Source of the DNA: Desulfonatronum thiodismutans
GTDB lineage: Bacteria; Desulfobacterota; Desulfovibrionia; Desulfovibrionales; Desulfonatronaceae
Length of the DNA stretch: 64,000 nt
Direction of reading: 5' to 3'
Assembly (NCBI RefSeq): GCF_000717475.1
Contig: NZ_JPIK01000005.1
Coordinates: forward strand, 290,809 to 354,808
Below the pieces are notes generated by a model that saw only the letters and a list, made by a program, of their open reading frames with translations, was not told the DNA's origin and did not search any database. Position 1 is the first letter of the stretch; every line of letters begins with the position of its first letter. The translations under genes and the position numbers were made by a program. This document shows, one piece after another, positions 7,309 to 15,838 of this stretch.

Positions 7309-9276
7309 CTATTCAGAGCCGGACTCTTTCAGCTCGGGCGATCGCCGACTTGGACAAGTCAGCGGTTGTTTGCGAGGCAGGGTGATGGTGAAGGTGCTCC
7401 CTTTGCCGGGTTCGGATTCAACGGCGATGGAGCCGCCATGTTTTTCGATGGTCTGGTTGGAGATGAAGAGGCCCAGGCCGGTGCCCTTGCTGCCTTTGGA
7501 AGAAAAGAAGAGGGTGAAAATTTTCTCTCGGGTTTCCTTGTCCATGCCTTGGCCCTGGTCCTTGACCGTAATGGCGACGCGATCCGGGGTTCCCGAGGCT
7601 GAAAACTCGACTTGGCGTTGTTCGACTTCAACTCCTTCGCAGGCATCCACCGCGTTCTCCAGGAAATTGACCAGGGCCGCGGACAGGGCTGCGGCGTCGA
7701 TCTGAAAGGTGCCGAGGTTTTCTTCGGCATGAAAGGTGAAGCGGACGTCGGCCTTGTCCGCTCGTGGGCGGATCAGTGCGGCAGTGTCAGCAAGGAATTT
7801 CGCCGCGTCGAAGTCCTGAACTTCGAGATCCCGGGACTTGGCGTAGTAGAGGATGTCCAGCACCAGCTTGCGGACCTTGCCGATGATATTTTTCAAAGTG
7901 TTCATGGCGTCCGCGACCTGGTCGGGCTGGTCGTTTTTCAGGCCGGATTCCAGGCGGTACATGCCTCCGTCCAGGGCCGTGAGTAGTCCCTTGACCCCAT
8001 GGGACATGGAGCCGAGCATGATGCCCAGGGAGGTCAGATGGTCCTGGAGGCGGCGAATTTCGGTGATGTCCGTGTACATTTCAATGACCTGATGAATATC
8101 ACCCTGGGCATTGCGAATGGGCGAGGAAATCGCCAGTACGTTAAGCTGCTCTCCATCCTTGGTGGTGACCACGGTTTCCGTCTGGTGCGACTCACCGTCC
8201 TGAAGCGTTTGCTGCATCAGGCAGTCCGCGCAGGGCGCTTCCCTGCCCTTCTTTTCCCGGTAACACAGCAGCCCTTCGGCCTCGTTGAACTTCTCCTTGA
8301 AGCGGCGGTTAGTCTCCGCGACGGTGAAGTCCGGGTTTAGCACCGTAATATAGCAGGGGACTTCGTCGAAGAGGCGCTGGTATTTGCGTTGGGTGGCCAG
8401 CAGTTCGTCCCGAAGACGACTGAGTTCCGTCATATCCACGGCAATGCTCAGGACCAGCCCGACCTCCCCTTCCTTGTCCAGGATCGGCGAGGTATGCGCC
8501 GTGACCGGGATCGGCGTTCCGTCCTTGCCGACCAGGGTCGCTTTGAGGCGCTGACCGTTCCCGGACTGAAAGGTCGCCTGGACGGGACATTCGGAATCGG
8601 CAAAGGTCTCCTGGGCGTACATCTGGGGCGTGTTCATGCCGTTGCAATCGCCGATGCGCTCTCTGAACAGACTGTTGCAGGCCACGACCCGCAGATCCTT
8701 GTTATGTAGGGAGACGAGGCAGGGCAGCTCGTTGAAGAGCCCGGTTCGATTTTCCACCTCGGTTGTGATTCCGGATAAAAAATCACTGAATTTTTCCACC
8801 ATCTGGCCGGCGGCGGTCTGGCGTTCCAGCTTGACGATGTGCTGGGTTTTTTCTTCCACGAGCCGTTCGAGGTTCTCCGTGTAGTTTCGCAACTGACGTT
8901 TCATCACGATCTTTTCCCGAACGCGGTTCAGGGAGATTTCCAGCACATCGTCGTTGATGGGTTTGGTGATGAAGTCGGCGGCTTCGTGTTTCAGAGCCTC
9001 GATGGCCAGTTCCAGGTCGCCGTGGCCGGTGATGATCACCACCTCCACGTCGGGATAGTCTTTCTTGAGCCGCCGCATCAGCTCAATTCCGTCCATGACC
9101 GGCATCTTGATGTCGGTGAGCACGATGGAAGGCTGGAAGTCTTGGAAGACTTCCAGGGCGATACTTCCGTTCTCTGCGGTTTTGACCTCGTACCCCATGT
9201 CTTCCAGGGTCAGCCCCAGAAAGCGTCTGATTCCCTCCTCGTCGTCGACGAGCAGTAATTTCTTGTCCGTGATCAT
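7309..9276 (-). CDS. Hybrid sensor histidine kinase with N-terminal receiver domain
   Basis: 655 aa, no membrane segment seen. Order: receiver domain (1-125; acidic pair D11/D12, phospho-acceptor D55, K105), short coiled coil (about 130-165), two PAS domains (about 175-285 and 300-405; the second contains C339, C349 and C352), histidine phosphotransfer region with SMSHGVKG (H426), and HATPase_c with an NFLENAVDAC N-box and GTGLGL G-box. The receiver-first layout suggests it receives phosphate from another kinase or is feedback-controlled. It lies between the Hmc operon with its response regulator and the ORP cluster, so either may be its output (inference). Confidence 0.88.
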   Translation of the reverse strand: MITDKKLLLVDDEEGIRRFLGLTLEDMGYEVKTAENGSIALEVFQDFQPSIVLTDIKMPVMDGIELMRRLKKDYPDVEVVIITGHGDLELAIEALKHEAADFITKPINDDVLEISLNRVREKIVMKRQLRNYTENLERLVEEKTQHIVKLERQTAAGQMVEKFSDFLSGITTEVENRTGLFNELPCLVSLHNKDLRVVACNSLFRERIGDCNGMNTPQMYAQETFADSECPVQATFQSGNGQRLKATLVGKDGTPIPVTAHTSPILDKEGEVGLVLSIAVDMTELSRLRDELLATQRKYQRLFDEVPCYITVLNPDFTVAETNRRFKEKFNEAEGLLCYREKKGREAPCADCLMQQTLQDGESHQTETVVTTKDGEQLNVLAISSPIRNAQGDIHQVIEMYTDITEIRRLQDHLTSLGIMLGSMSHGVKGLLTALDGGMYRLESGLKNDQPDQVADAMNTLKNIIGKVRKLVLDILYYAKSRDLEVQDFDAAKFLADTAALIRPRADKADVRFTFHAEENLGTFQIDAAALSAALVNFLENAVDACEGVEVEQRQVEFSASGTPDRVAITVKDQGQGMDKETREKIFTLFFSSKGSKGTGLGLFISNQTIEKHGGSIAVESEPGKGSTFTITLPRKQPLTCPSRRSPELKESGSE

Positions 9277-9618
9277 GTTTGCTCCAAATCAAGATGAAGG
9301 CGTAAAAGAGGCCATGCAGTGCATCCGGGGTCAAAGGGGCAGCTTTATGCCTGCCATGCCGACCCTTTCGTTTCTGAATCAGTCATGCCCGCGAAAACGG
9401 GTATCCAGAATCGGAATGAGGCCACACACGGAATGTGCTGAACAGTTCCAGTGGTGGAGAAAAAAGGAGTAAAAGGGACGGGCGGAAAAGGCAATCCACG
9501 ATGGCTAAAACACACCCCGTGGATGTTGGGCGGGTGATATCGGAAAGCTATGAAAGTGAAAATGTCCGCCCTTGCCACGCGAGCGGGACAAGGGAGGACG
9601 GATATTCGAGGGGCCGGC
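9277..9618. other. Intergenic region between kinase and response regulator genes
   Basis: 342 nt without a credible gene. It holds a copy of the short intergenic repeat (core CCCGCGAAAACGGGTATCCAG at about 9387-9407), related to the terminator stem at 1549-1574, and the terminator-like hairpin at 9559-9599. The promoter of the leftward kinase gene should lie near 9280-9380, but no strong -35/-10 pair is evident. Confidence 0.5.
9559..9599 (-). terminator. Terminator-like hairpin after the Hmc operon
   Basis: Read leftward: GTCC and CCTTG segments (9599-9589) pair with CAAGG and GGAC segments (9574-9564) across a small internal loop, followed by ATTTTC. Located 20 nt after the response-regulator stop, it could end the hmc transcript. 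Confidence 0.45.
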
Positions 9619-9972
9619 TCAGCCGATGGTCTGCTTGACGATCTTCATCAGTTCGTCGCGGTCGAACGGCTTGGTCAGGCTGGCGACGGCCTTTTGGATT
9701 GCATACTGGTTGGACGGCAGGCCGCTGATCACGATGATCGGGATTTTCTTCAGTTCCGGGTTCTGGGTCAGTTTGCGGTAAAAACGAGGACCCCATTCAT
9801 TGGGCATTTCCAGGTCAAGGGTGATCAGGTCCGGTTTTTCCTTGGCCACGATGTCGTGGGCCTCTGAGCCGTCGTTGGCTTCCACGGTTTCATAGCCGTT
9901 GTCCTTGAACAACTGGGTCAGGTACGAGGTGATTTCCTTGTCGTCGTCGACGACCATGATTTTCTTCGCCAC
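9619..9972 (-). CDS. Single-domain response regulator (Rrf1-like) at the end of the Hmc operon
   Basis: 117 aa CheY-like receiver only: VVDDDKE acidic cluster, LITLDLEMP with the phospho-acceptor Asp, conserved SGLPS Ser and K in SLTKPF. No output domain. The GTG at 9972 is chosen because a perfect AGGAGGT lies 5 nt upstream; the frame extends further but without a better start. In D. vulgaris the hmc operon ends with rrf1, a response regulator, and rrf2; here rrf1 is the likely counterpart and no rrf2 is visible. Confidence 0.85.
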   Translation of the reverse strand: MAKKIMVVDDDKEITSYLTQLFKDNGYETVEANDGSEAHDIVAKEKPDLITLDLEMPNEWGPRFYRKLTQNPELKKIPIIVISGLPSNQYAIQKAVASLTKPFDRDELMKIVKQTIG

Positions 9973-10140
9973 TGTACACCTCCTGGTGAGATTCGGAAGG
10001 AACTTCCAATCCTTGAGGTTGCCGAAATCAACGAGAGCCTGGCATGCATGCAAATGCATTTCGTCTCGCATGCAATGCCCTACAAGTCCACCGCCCGGGT
10101 TCGGAGACATCGGGCGATGGACACAATGCTCGCAATACTT

Positions 10141-11040
10141 CTAGACCTTGTCCGGCCTGTTTACGCTGACCACCGGGCAGTTGGCCCGCAGGATCACCTG
10201 TTCCAGGGTCGACCCCATGCTGGCCTGTTCCGGGTCCAGCTCTCTGGTGTTGTGGGCCAGGACAATCAAATCGGCCATGCGCTCGCGGGCTATCTTGACG
10301 ATTTCCACGTAGGGATTGCCTTCCCAGACGTCGACTTCAAAATTCTTGAAATCGACCATCTTAGGTCCGTACACGTCACGCAGTCGTTTGCGAAGCGTGA
10401 TCAGTTTGTCCTCGATATCGCTCTGGGCCAAGACCTTGCTGGTGATGTCCAGGGCGTGAAACAGGGTCATTTCGCAATCATACTCCTTGGCCATGGACAA
10501 GGCGTACTTGAAGGCGCTTTCGGACTGCTTGGAGAAGTCCGTGGCAAAGACGATATGGGAGAAGCCGCCCATATACGACGCGGATTCCCGGTGCACGGTC
10601 ATCACCGGGCACTTGGCGGCCTTGGCCACGCGCTGCAGGGTGCTGCCGGGGTAGCCCTTGGAATAGGAAGCACTGGAGTCGCCGGAATGTGCGCCCATGA
10701 CGATCATGTCCACATCCTCGCTGCGGGCCGCCCGGAGGATTTCCCGGTGCGGCAGGCCATTGGCCAGGATGATTCGCGAGTTTTTGCATTCCTCGAGCTG
10801 CTTGGCATAGGTGGTTTTCAGCTCCTCTTCGACCCAGGCCATGTAGTCTTCGTCGACCTGAACGGCTTCCTGGGAGCGGACGTCGCTGACTTCCTGATAG
10901 GAAAAGCCTTTCTTGGGTACGCCGGCGACGTGAAAGAGCAGCAGTTCCGCATCGTACCGCCTGGCCATCTCAAAGGCCACCCGCGCGGCCCCGAAGCTGG
11001 CCGGGGAGCCTGTTGTCGCCAATAGAATCTTTTTCTTCAT
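10141..11040 (-). CDS. Tandem universal stress protein (two UspA domains)
   Basis: 299 aa, two Usp domains (about 1-145 and 150-297), each opening with a KILLATTGS or HIVFATDFS strand. The second has the ATP-binding G-x2-G-x9-GS-type region (ASMGSTLEQVILRANCPVVSV); the first has SYSKGYPGSTLQRVAKAA. Tandem Usp proteins act as single-chain dimers and often bind ATP or AMP. It lies 47 nt after hmcF in the same orientation, so is probably co-transcribed with the Hmc complex. Its role there is not known. Confidence 0.85.
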   Translation of the reverse strand: MKKKILLATTGSPASFGAARVAFEMARRYDAELLLFHVAGVPKKGFSYQEVSDVRSQEAVQVDEDYMAWVEEELKTTYAKQLEECKNSRIILANGLPHREILRAARSEDVDMIVMGAHSGDSSASYSKGYPGSTLQRVAKAAKCPVMTVHRESASYMGGFSHIVFATDFSKQSESAFKYALSMAKEYDCEMTLFHALDITSKVLAQSDIEDKLITLRKRLRDVYGPKMVDFKNFEVDVWEGNPYVEIVKIARERMADLIVLAHNTRELDPEQASMGSTLEQVILRANCPVVSVNRPDKV

Positions 11041-11087
11041 GAGTTACCTCGTATGTGCTGACTGTTGGTGCGACAATGCGGAGTCTA

Positions 11088-12491
11088 TTACTCTTCGCCT
11101 TCCTCGTCCTGGGGCTTGAGGTGATCCGGGACGATCATCATCTTGATCACCAACGGTTTGAGGAAGGACCAGCGCAGGCCCATGGGATATTCTTCTTCCA
11201 GGTCCCGGATGGCGTCCCAGCAGTTGTGGCAGGGCGCAACCACAAGCTTGCACCCTGTGGCTAAAATCTGCTCCCTTTTTTTAAGCAGAGCAATGTTTCG
11301 TTGGGGGCGATATTTGCCGATGCCGTTGAATCCTCCACCGCCGCCACAGCAGTAGTTGTATTCCTTGTTCGGGGCCATTTCCACGAAATACCCCGGCTCC
11401 ACGATATAGCTCATGATCTCCCGGGTGATGTTCTTCAGGCCCTGGTTGCGGACATAGTTGCAGGAATCCTGCAGGGTGACCGGTTCCTTGATCCGTTTGG
11501 CCGGGTCGATCTTGATCCGCCCGGTGCGCAGCATCTCGGCCAGCCATTCCACGTAGTGGATGTACGGCCTGGGCGGCTGGCCGTCTTCCCGACCAGCCCA
11601 GTAGGGACCTTCGATGACCGTGGCCCGGTGGGCGTGGCCGCATTCCGTGCCCACGACCCGCTTGGGGCGCAGTCGTTCGATGGCGTCATAAACATGCAGA
11701 ACTTGTTGCTTGCATCCTTCCCAGTCGCCGGCGAACAGAGTCAGTGAGGTCTGCTCCCAGCCTTCGGAAGGCATGGTCCAATTCTCGCCGGCCACGTGGA
11801 ACAGGATGGCCGCCTCGGCGATGTCTTCCGGGTAGTGTTTGGCTTCGCGGGCATTGATGGTGTACATGATGTCCGCGTCTTCCTTGTCAATGGGAATTTC
11901 CAGGCCGGGCCACTCCTCGGAGTTCTCGTCCGCCATCCATTCGCAGGTGTCCACCCAGTCCTCGGTGGTCACGTCCATCTGGGCCTTGTAAACCCGGTGC
12001 ATCCCGGAGCCGATCTTCAGTTCCCAGGGCACGAACCCTTGGGAGAAGAGCAGGCCGCGCAGGTAGGAGAACATCACGCCCATGTCGATGCCATGGGGGC
12101 AGAACTGGCCGCAGCGGTTGCAGCAGGTACACCAGCTCCAGGCGATGTCCATGCATTTGCGCATGAAGGCGTTGTCCACTTTCCCCTTGCGCTTGACGAT
12201 TTCACCCAGTGTAGCGTGGATCTTGTAGGACGGAACCTGCTCCGGAACCCTGTCGTTGCATTCGTAAAGAAAGCAACTGTCCGCGCACAGTCCGCATTTG
12301 GCGCAGATGTTCAGCCATGTTTTCAGTCGGGACTTCATGGTGTTTTGGATCGTGGACCAGAGCTTGTCCGTGTCCACGTCCAGTTGTTCCATTTCCGCGT
12401 AGTATTGCTTGCCGCTCTTGTCTCCGAGCGTCAGCTTGAGCTGCTCGTCGGTGACAATGGGCTGCTTGTTGCAAAGAATTCCTTCGGGCAT
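11088..12491 (-). CDS. hmcF: HmcF, cytoplasmic Fe-S subunit of the Hmc complex
   Basis: 467 aa heterodisulfide-reductase-D-like protein. Two ferredoxin-type motifs ([11 protein letters not shown] and [14 protein letters not shown]) lie in the first third. Two cysteine-rich CCG-type domains follow; the second contains [10 protein letters not shown] and a late CHNCWD. In the Hmc complex this subunit takes electrons from the membrane subunits on the cytoplasmic side. There is no signal peptide, in keeping with that location. It closes the hmcABCDEF series and is followed by the Usp gene. Confidence 0.88.
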   Translation of the reverse strand: MPEGILCNKQPIVTDEQLKLTLGDKSGKQYYAEMEQLDVDTDKLWSTIQNTMKSRLKTWLNICAKCGLCADSCFLYECNDRVPEQVPSYKIHATLGEIVKRKGKVDNAFMRKCMDIAWSWCTCCNRCGQFCPHGIDMGVMFSYLRGLLFSQGFVPWELKIGSGMHRVYKAQMDVTTEDWVDTCEWMADENSEEWPGLEIPIDKEDADIMYTINAREAKHYPEDIAEAAILFHVAGENWTMPSEGWEQTSLTLFAGDWEGCKQQVLHVYDAIERLRPKRVVGTECGHAHRATVIEGPYWAGREDGQPPRPYIHYVEWLAEMLRTGRIKIDPAKRIKEPVTLQDSCNYVRNQGLKNITREIMSYIVEPGYFVEMAPNKEYNYCCGGGGGFNGIGKYRPQRNIALLKKREQILATGCKLVVAPCHNCWDAIRDLEEEYPMGLRWSFLKPLVIKMMIVPDHLKPQDEEGEE

Positions 12492-12530
12492 TTTGTTCTC
12501 CCTCTCGTTGAGCTTGTGTTTCCCAGACGC

Positions 12531-13208
12531 CTACCAGGTCATCTGGGTGCCTTTCATCCCGCCGCGCTTGATGCCGTAGTCCATGCCCAGTTGCGCGCGG
12601 GTCAGGAAGAAGAGGACCACATGGTTCAGTCTGGTGAAGACCAGGCTGAGCAGCCAGACGTGGCCGGTAAAAATGTGGATGAGCAGCCAGAAGTCATAGT
12701 TGCCCACGTTGTACCGGGCGATCAGGCCGGTCAGGAAAGGGGACACGGCAATGACGATCAGCAGGTAGTCATAGGCCGAGGTGAGGATTCTGACCTCAGG
12801 ATAGGCGATGCGGCGCAGGATCAGGAAGATGCCGCCGATGACCACGACCCAGGACAGAAAGTCGGCCAAGCCGGTGGAAATCCCGGGCAGGCGAATGCCC
12901 CAGCTGTCCTTGAGCATGATATTGTGGGCTTCGAGAAAAATCGGAGTAAACAGCAAGCCGATGTGGAAGCTGAAAAAGAGCAGGGTGAACAGCGGCTTGG
13001 CCCGCCAGCCGTGGGAGCCCCAGGGCAAAAGCCAGAAAAAGATGGACCTGGCGGCCCCTTTCAGGCCGTACTGCATGTTTGGGCGATAGCCCACACGGTC
13101 CAGCCGCCAGTCCAGGCCGCGGATGTACGTCACCACATGGTACGTCAATCCAACGACCACGACCAGGAACGTGATCCAGACCATGGGTCCAGTCAAGAAA
13201 TTATACAT
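12531..13208 (-). CDS. hmcE: HmcE, cytochrome-b-like membrane subunit of the Hmc complex
   Basis: 225 aa integral membrane protein of the NarI/DsrM type with about five hydrophobic segments and several histidines in helices (for example VGLTYHVVTY, SFHIGLLFTP, LLIHIFTGHVW) that could ligate haem b. The ATG at 13208 is chosen because GAGGAGACG lies just upstream; the frame runs 7 codons further. It connects quinone or haem chemistry in the membrane to HmcF (family knowledge). Confidence 0.87.
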   Translation of the reverse strand: MYNFLTGPMVWITFLVVVVGLTYHVVTYIRGLDWRLDRVGYRPNMQYGLKGAARSIFFWLLPWGSHGWRAKPLFTLLFFSFHIGLLFTPIFLEAHNIMLKDSWGIRLPGISTGLADFLSWVVVIGGIFLILRRIAYPEVRILTSAYDYLLIVIAVSPFLTGLIARYNVGNYDFWLLIHIFTGHVWLLSLVFTRLNHVVLFFLTRAQLGMDYGIKRGGMKGTQMTW

Positions 13209-13308
13209 ATGCGTCTCCTCGAGCATCACTTATGTTGTTGCAATCCGGACGGTCTTGTCGTCCGTCGATCCAGAAAGCGTGGATCATGAGCGCTTGTGCC
13301 CGCCAAGC

Positions 13309-13341
13309 GGCTTCCGGCACGTGCAGGCCGCGCCGGAAGCC
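13309..13341. other. Intercistronic hairpin between hmcD and hmcE
   Basis: GGCTTCCGGC (13309-13318) and GCCGGAAGCC (13332-13341) form a perfect 10-bp stem, with a second small hairpin CGCTTG/CAAGCG beside it (13291-13309). It lies in the only sizeable gap (147 nt) of hmcA-F. It may be an mRNA processing or stability element that sets the ratio of downstream subunits (inference). Confidence 0.6.
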
Positions 13342-13355
13342 TTCTCTCCGCTTTG

Positions 13356-13532
13356 CTAATGCCCATGACCATTGTCATGACCCTCGCCAGTCCGGTGAGG
13401 GTTGTCCATGGGTTTCTTCTCACCCATCAGGAACTGCCACCAGAGTACGGCGCCGACCAGTATCCCGCCCATGAGCAGGTAGGTCATGGTCTTGGTATGC
13501 ATGAAAAACTCGTGCATCGAGTTGAATTCCAT
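13356..13532 (-). CDS. hmcD: HmcD, small membrane subunit of the Hmc complex
   Basis: 58 aa, found by reading the gap between hmcC and hmcE. MEFNSMHEFFMHTK is followed by one membrane helix (about residues 16-35, TYLLMGGILVGAVLWWQF) and a His-rich tail ending GHDNGHGH. Start is the ATG 19 nt after the hmcC stop, with a GGAGG element nearby (AGGGAGGCTACACC). Position between hmcC and hmcE and its size match D. vulgaris HmcD. The terminal histidines might bind metal (speculative). Confidence 0.8.
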   Translation of the reverse strand: MEFNSMHEFFMHTKTMTYLLMGGILVGAVLWWQFLMGEKKPMDNPHRTGEGHDNGHGH

Positions 13533-13551
13533 TGGTGTAGCCTCCCTTAGC

Positions 13552-14724
13552 TCAGTGTTGGCCTTTGTAGTCAGGGTGCTCGAAGAAAACGGGCATCCTG
13601 GTGGAGATGAACTTGAACGCTACCACGCCCACTGTGACGATGAACACGGAGATGATGATCTCCATGATGGCAGGGAAGTACTTGTCCTCGGAGGGCAGGT
13701 GGTAGTTGAACGCGACCAGGGAAACGTTGAACCGGTTCACGACGATGCCCAGGACGGTCAGGATCGCCGTCCACTTGATCAGGGCGAAGTTCTTGTCCCG
13801 CGCGCCCACGGCGTACAGGAAGGCCGGCAGGGCCACGAAGCAGAGCATTTCCACCAGGAACCACGCACCGAACCCGCTGGCCAGGTAGCTCCAATTGTTG
13901 TCATAGGTCAGGCCGATCATCTTCAGGGCAAAGTAGCCGAACAGCACCCAGGAGCAGCCCTTGGCAAAGCCGAGGACAACGTCGTCGTGGTTCTTGTTGT
14001 ACTCGCTGTCCATCATCCGGTGCAGATACTTGTGCGACAAGGAGCCTTCAAAGATGACCATGGACAACCCGGCCGCGATGCTGGAGACGAAGAAGAACAC
14101 CGGGAGATAGGCCGAGTACCACAAGGGGTGCAGTTTGGACGGGGCAATGGTGTACAGTGCGCCCAGAGAGGACTGGTGCAGCGTTGAGAGGACCACGCCG
14201 AAAATGACCAGCACCAGGGTCATTTTGACCAGGGCGTCCCGCAGCTTCCGCCACCCGGTCCATTCGAACAGGGTGGGCAGGAACTCCATGAACAGGACCG
14301 TCAGGTACAGGAACACGCACAGACCTACTTCGAAGAGCAGCGAGGTCGTGCCCTGCTGAACAAAGATCGGGTAAGGCAGCCGCCAAGGGCGACCGACGTC
14401 GTAGTGCAGGGCCAGGACTACCAGGGCGTAGCCCAGGAAGGCGGTCAGGACGGCGGGGCGAACCGCGGAATGGAATTTCTTGAACCCGAAGACATAGCAG
14501 GCCGCGGCGGTGGTGTAGCCGCCGGCCGCCAGGGCGACGCCGCAGAGCAGATCAAAGCTGATCCAGATGCCCCAGGGGTAGTTGTCGTCCAGATTGGTCA
14601 CGGCCCCGAGCCCGCCGGTGAAGCGGATCACGGTGACGATCAGGCCCGCGATGATGATCAGACCCGTTACGATATTGAATGGCGTCAAATACGACTTGAA
14701 GTCGTCATTGGTCACGGTGCTCAT
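13552..14724 (-). CDS. hmcC: HmcC, NrfD/PsrC-family membrane subunit of the Hmc complex
   Basis: 390 aa polytopic protein with about ten hydrophobic segments of the NrfD/PsrC family, which bind quinone or pass electrons and charge across the membrane in sulfate-reducer respiratory complexes. Its ATG overlaps the hmcB stop as ATGA, implying coupled translation. It would form the membrane anchor receiving electrons from HmcB. Confidence 0.9.
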   Translation of the reverse strand: MSTVTNDDFKSYLTPFNIVTGLIIIAGLIVTVIRFTGGLGAVTNLDDNYPWGIWISFDLLCGVALAAGGYTTAAACYVFGFKKFHSAVRPAVLTAFLGYALVVLALHYDVGRPWRLPYPIFVQQGTTSLLFEVGLCVFLYLTVLFMEFLPTLFEWTGWRKLRDALVKMTLVLVIFGVVLSTLHQSSLGALYTIAPSKLHPLWYSAYLPVFFFVSSIAAGLSMVIFEGSLSHKYLHRMMDSEYNKNHDDVVLGFAKGCSWVLFGYFALKMIGLTYDNNWSYLASGFGAWFLVEMLCFVALPAFLYAVGARDKNFALIKWTAILTVLGIVVNRFNVSLVAFNYHLPSEDKYFPAIMEIIISVFIVTVGVVAFKFISTRMPVFFEHPDYKGQH

Positions 14725-15815
14725 TTGCCTTCCTCCTCGTCCGTTGCGCTCGCTTCAGCCGCTTTGAGTTCTTCTTCTTTCTTGGCCAGAGCTTCCTTGA
14801 CGGCCTTTTTCACTTCGTTGTCCACGCGGCGGTTGGCGGACTCTTCCGCCTTGGCAAGAGTCGCGGCGAGGGTTTCCTTGGCCTCGGCATTGGCTTTGGC
14901 CAGGGCGGCGGACACGGCCTGTTGCTGCTCCTGGGCCGCGATTTTTTCCTTGCGCTTGTTAATGGCGTAAATGCCGCCAAGCAAGACCGGCCAGACGCCT
15001 ACGACAACAGGAACCGCGGCCAGGGCGCCGGCGGTAAGTTCCGGTGCGGATTTGGTGCCCAGGTCCTCGCGCAGGCCAACCTGAGAGAAAGGGGTGCCGG
15101 AAATGTACAGCCAGCTGGTCCCGCCCATCTCATGCTCGCCGTAGATCTGCTCCACGTAGCGGCCCGGGAAGGCGGCAAAGCGGCGGCGGGCCAGATTGAG
15201 CAGTTCGTTGCGGGGGCCGTATATCATGGCCTCCATGGGACATTCCTGGACGCAACCGGGCAGCCGCAGTTCGCCGGAGCGCATTTGCGGGCCGCACAGC
15301 GTGCACTTCATCACCCGGGGGGTGAAGGCCTTGTGGTATTCGTAGGTTGGAATTTCAAAGGGGCAGGCGATCATGCAGTACCGGCAACCGACGCAGACGG
15401 TTTCGTCGTAGTCCACGGCGCTGTCGGAATTCTTCTGGAACGCGCTGACAAAGCACGAGGACGCGCAGGCCGGTTCCAGACAGTGATTGCACTGATTTTT
15501 TCGGTACACTGGGCCGGTGGGCGTGTCGAACTTGTTGACCACTGTGAAGGTGGCCGAGTCCGTGCGCCTGCGGCTGTTCAGGATTTCCAGGTTGTCGAAG
15601 GGCACTTCAGGCTCAGGCAGGCTGTTGACCTTGTTGCAGGCCAATTCGCACTTGCGGCAGCCGATGCACCGCGTCCCGTCGAACAGCACGCCCGGGGTGT
15701 CGTGATAGCCTCTGAAGTCCTTGGCCGCGGCTCGGGCGGTTACCGGAGCGACGGCCGGAGCCGCCAGCCCGGCCCCGGCCGCGCCCATCAATCCGAGGAA
15801 TGATCTGCGTTTCAT
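14721..15815 (-). CDS. hmcB: HmcB, periplasmic iron-sulfur subunit of the Hmc complex
   Basis: 364 aa. Starts MKRRSFLG with a twin-arginine signal peptide ending near TARAAA. Four [4Fe-4S] cluster cysteine sets follow: CIGCRKCELAC, CNHCLEPAC, CVGCRYCMIAC and CTLCGPQ with a later CVQEC. A membrane helix lies at about 265-285, then a highly charged Ala/Glu/Lys coiled coil to the end. The start at 15815 has AAGGAGAACC upstream; a longer frame is ignored. It passes electrons from the HmcA cytochrome to HmcC. Confidence 0.9.
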   Translation of the reverse strand: MKRRSFLGLMGAAGAGLAAPAVAPVTARAAAKDFRGYHDTPGVLFDGTRCIGCRKCELACNKVNSLPEPEVPFDNLEILNSRRRTDSATFTVVNKFDTPTGPVYRKNQCNHCLEPACASSCFVSAFQKNSDSAVDYDETVCVGCRYCMIACPFEIPTYEYHKAFTPRVMKCTLCGPQMRSGELRLPGCVQECPMEAMIYGPRNELLNLARRRFAAFPGRYVEQIYGEHEMGGTSWLYISGTPFSQVGLREDLGTKSAPELTAGALAAVPVVVGVWPVLLGGIYAINKRKEKIAAQEQQQAVSAALAKANAEAKETLAATLAKAEESANRRVDNEVKKAVKEALAKKEEELKAAEASATDEEEGK

Positions 15816-15838
15816 ATGTCGGTTCTCCTTACGAGCTG

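Noticed and set aside
9387..9407. CRISPR-like or transposon repeat
   Set aside because: It is a single copy of a widespread short intergenic palindrome also seen at 1549-1574; no array or spacers exist anywhere in the window.
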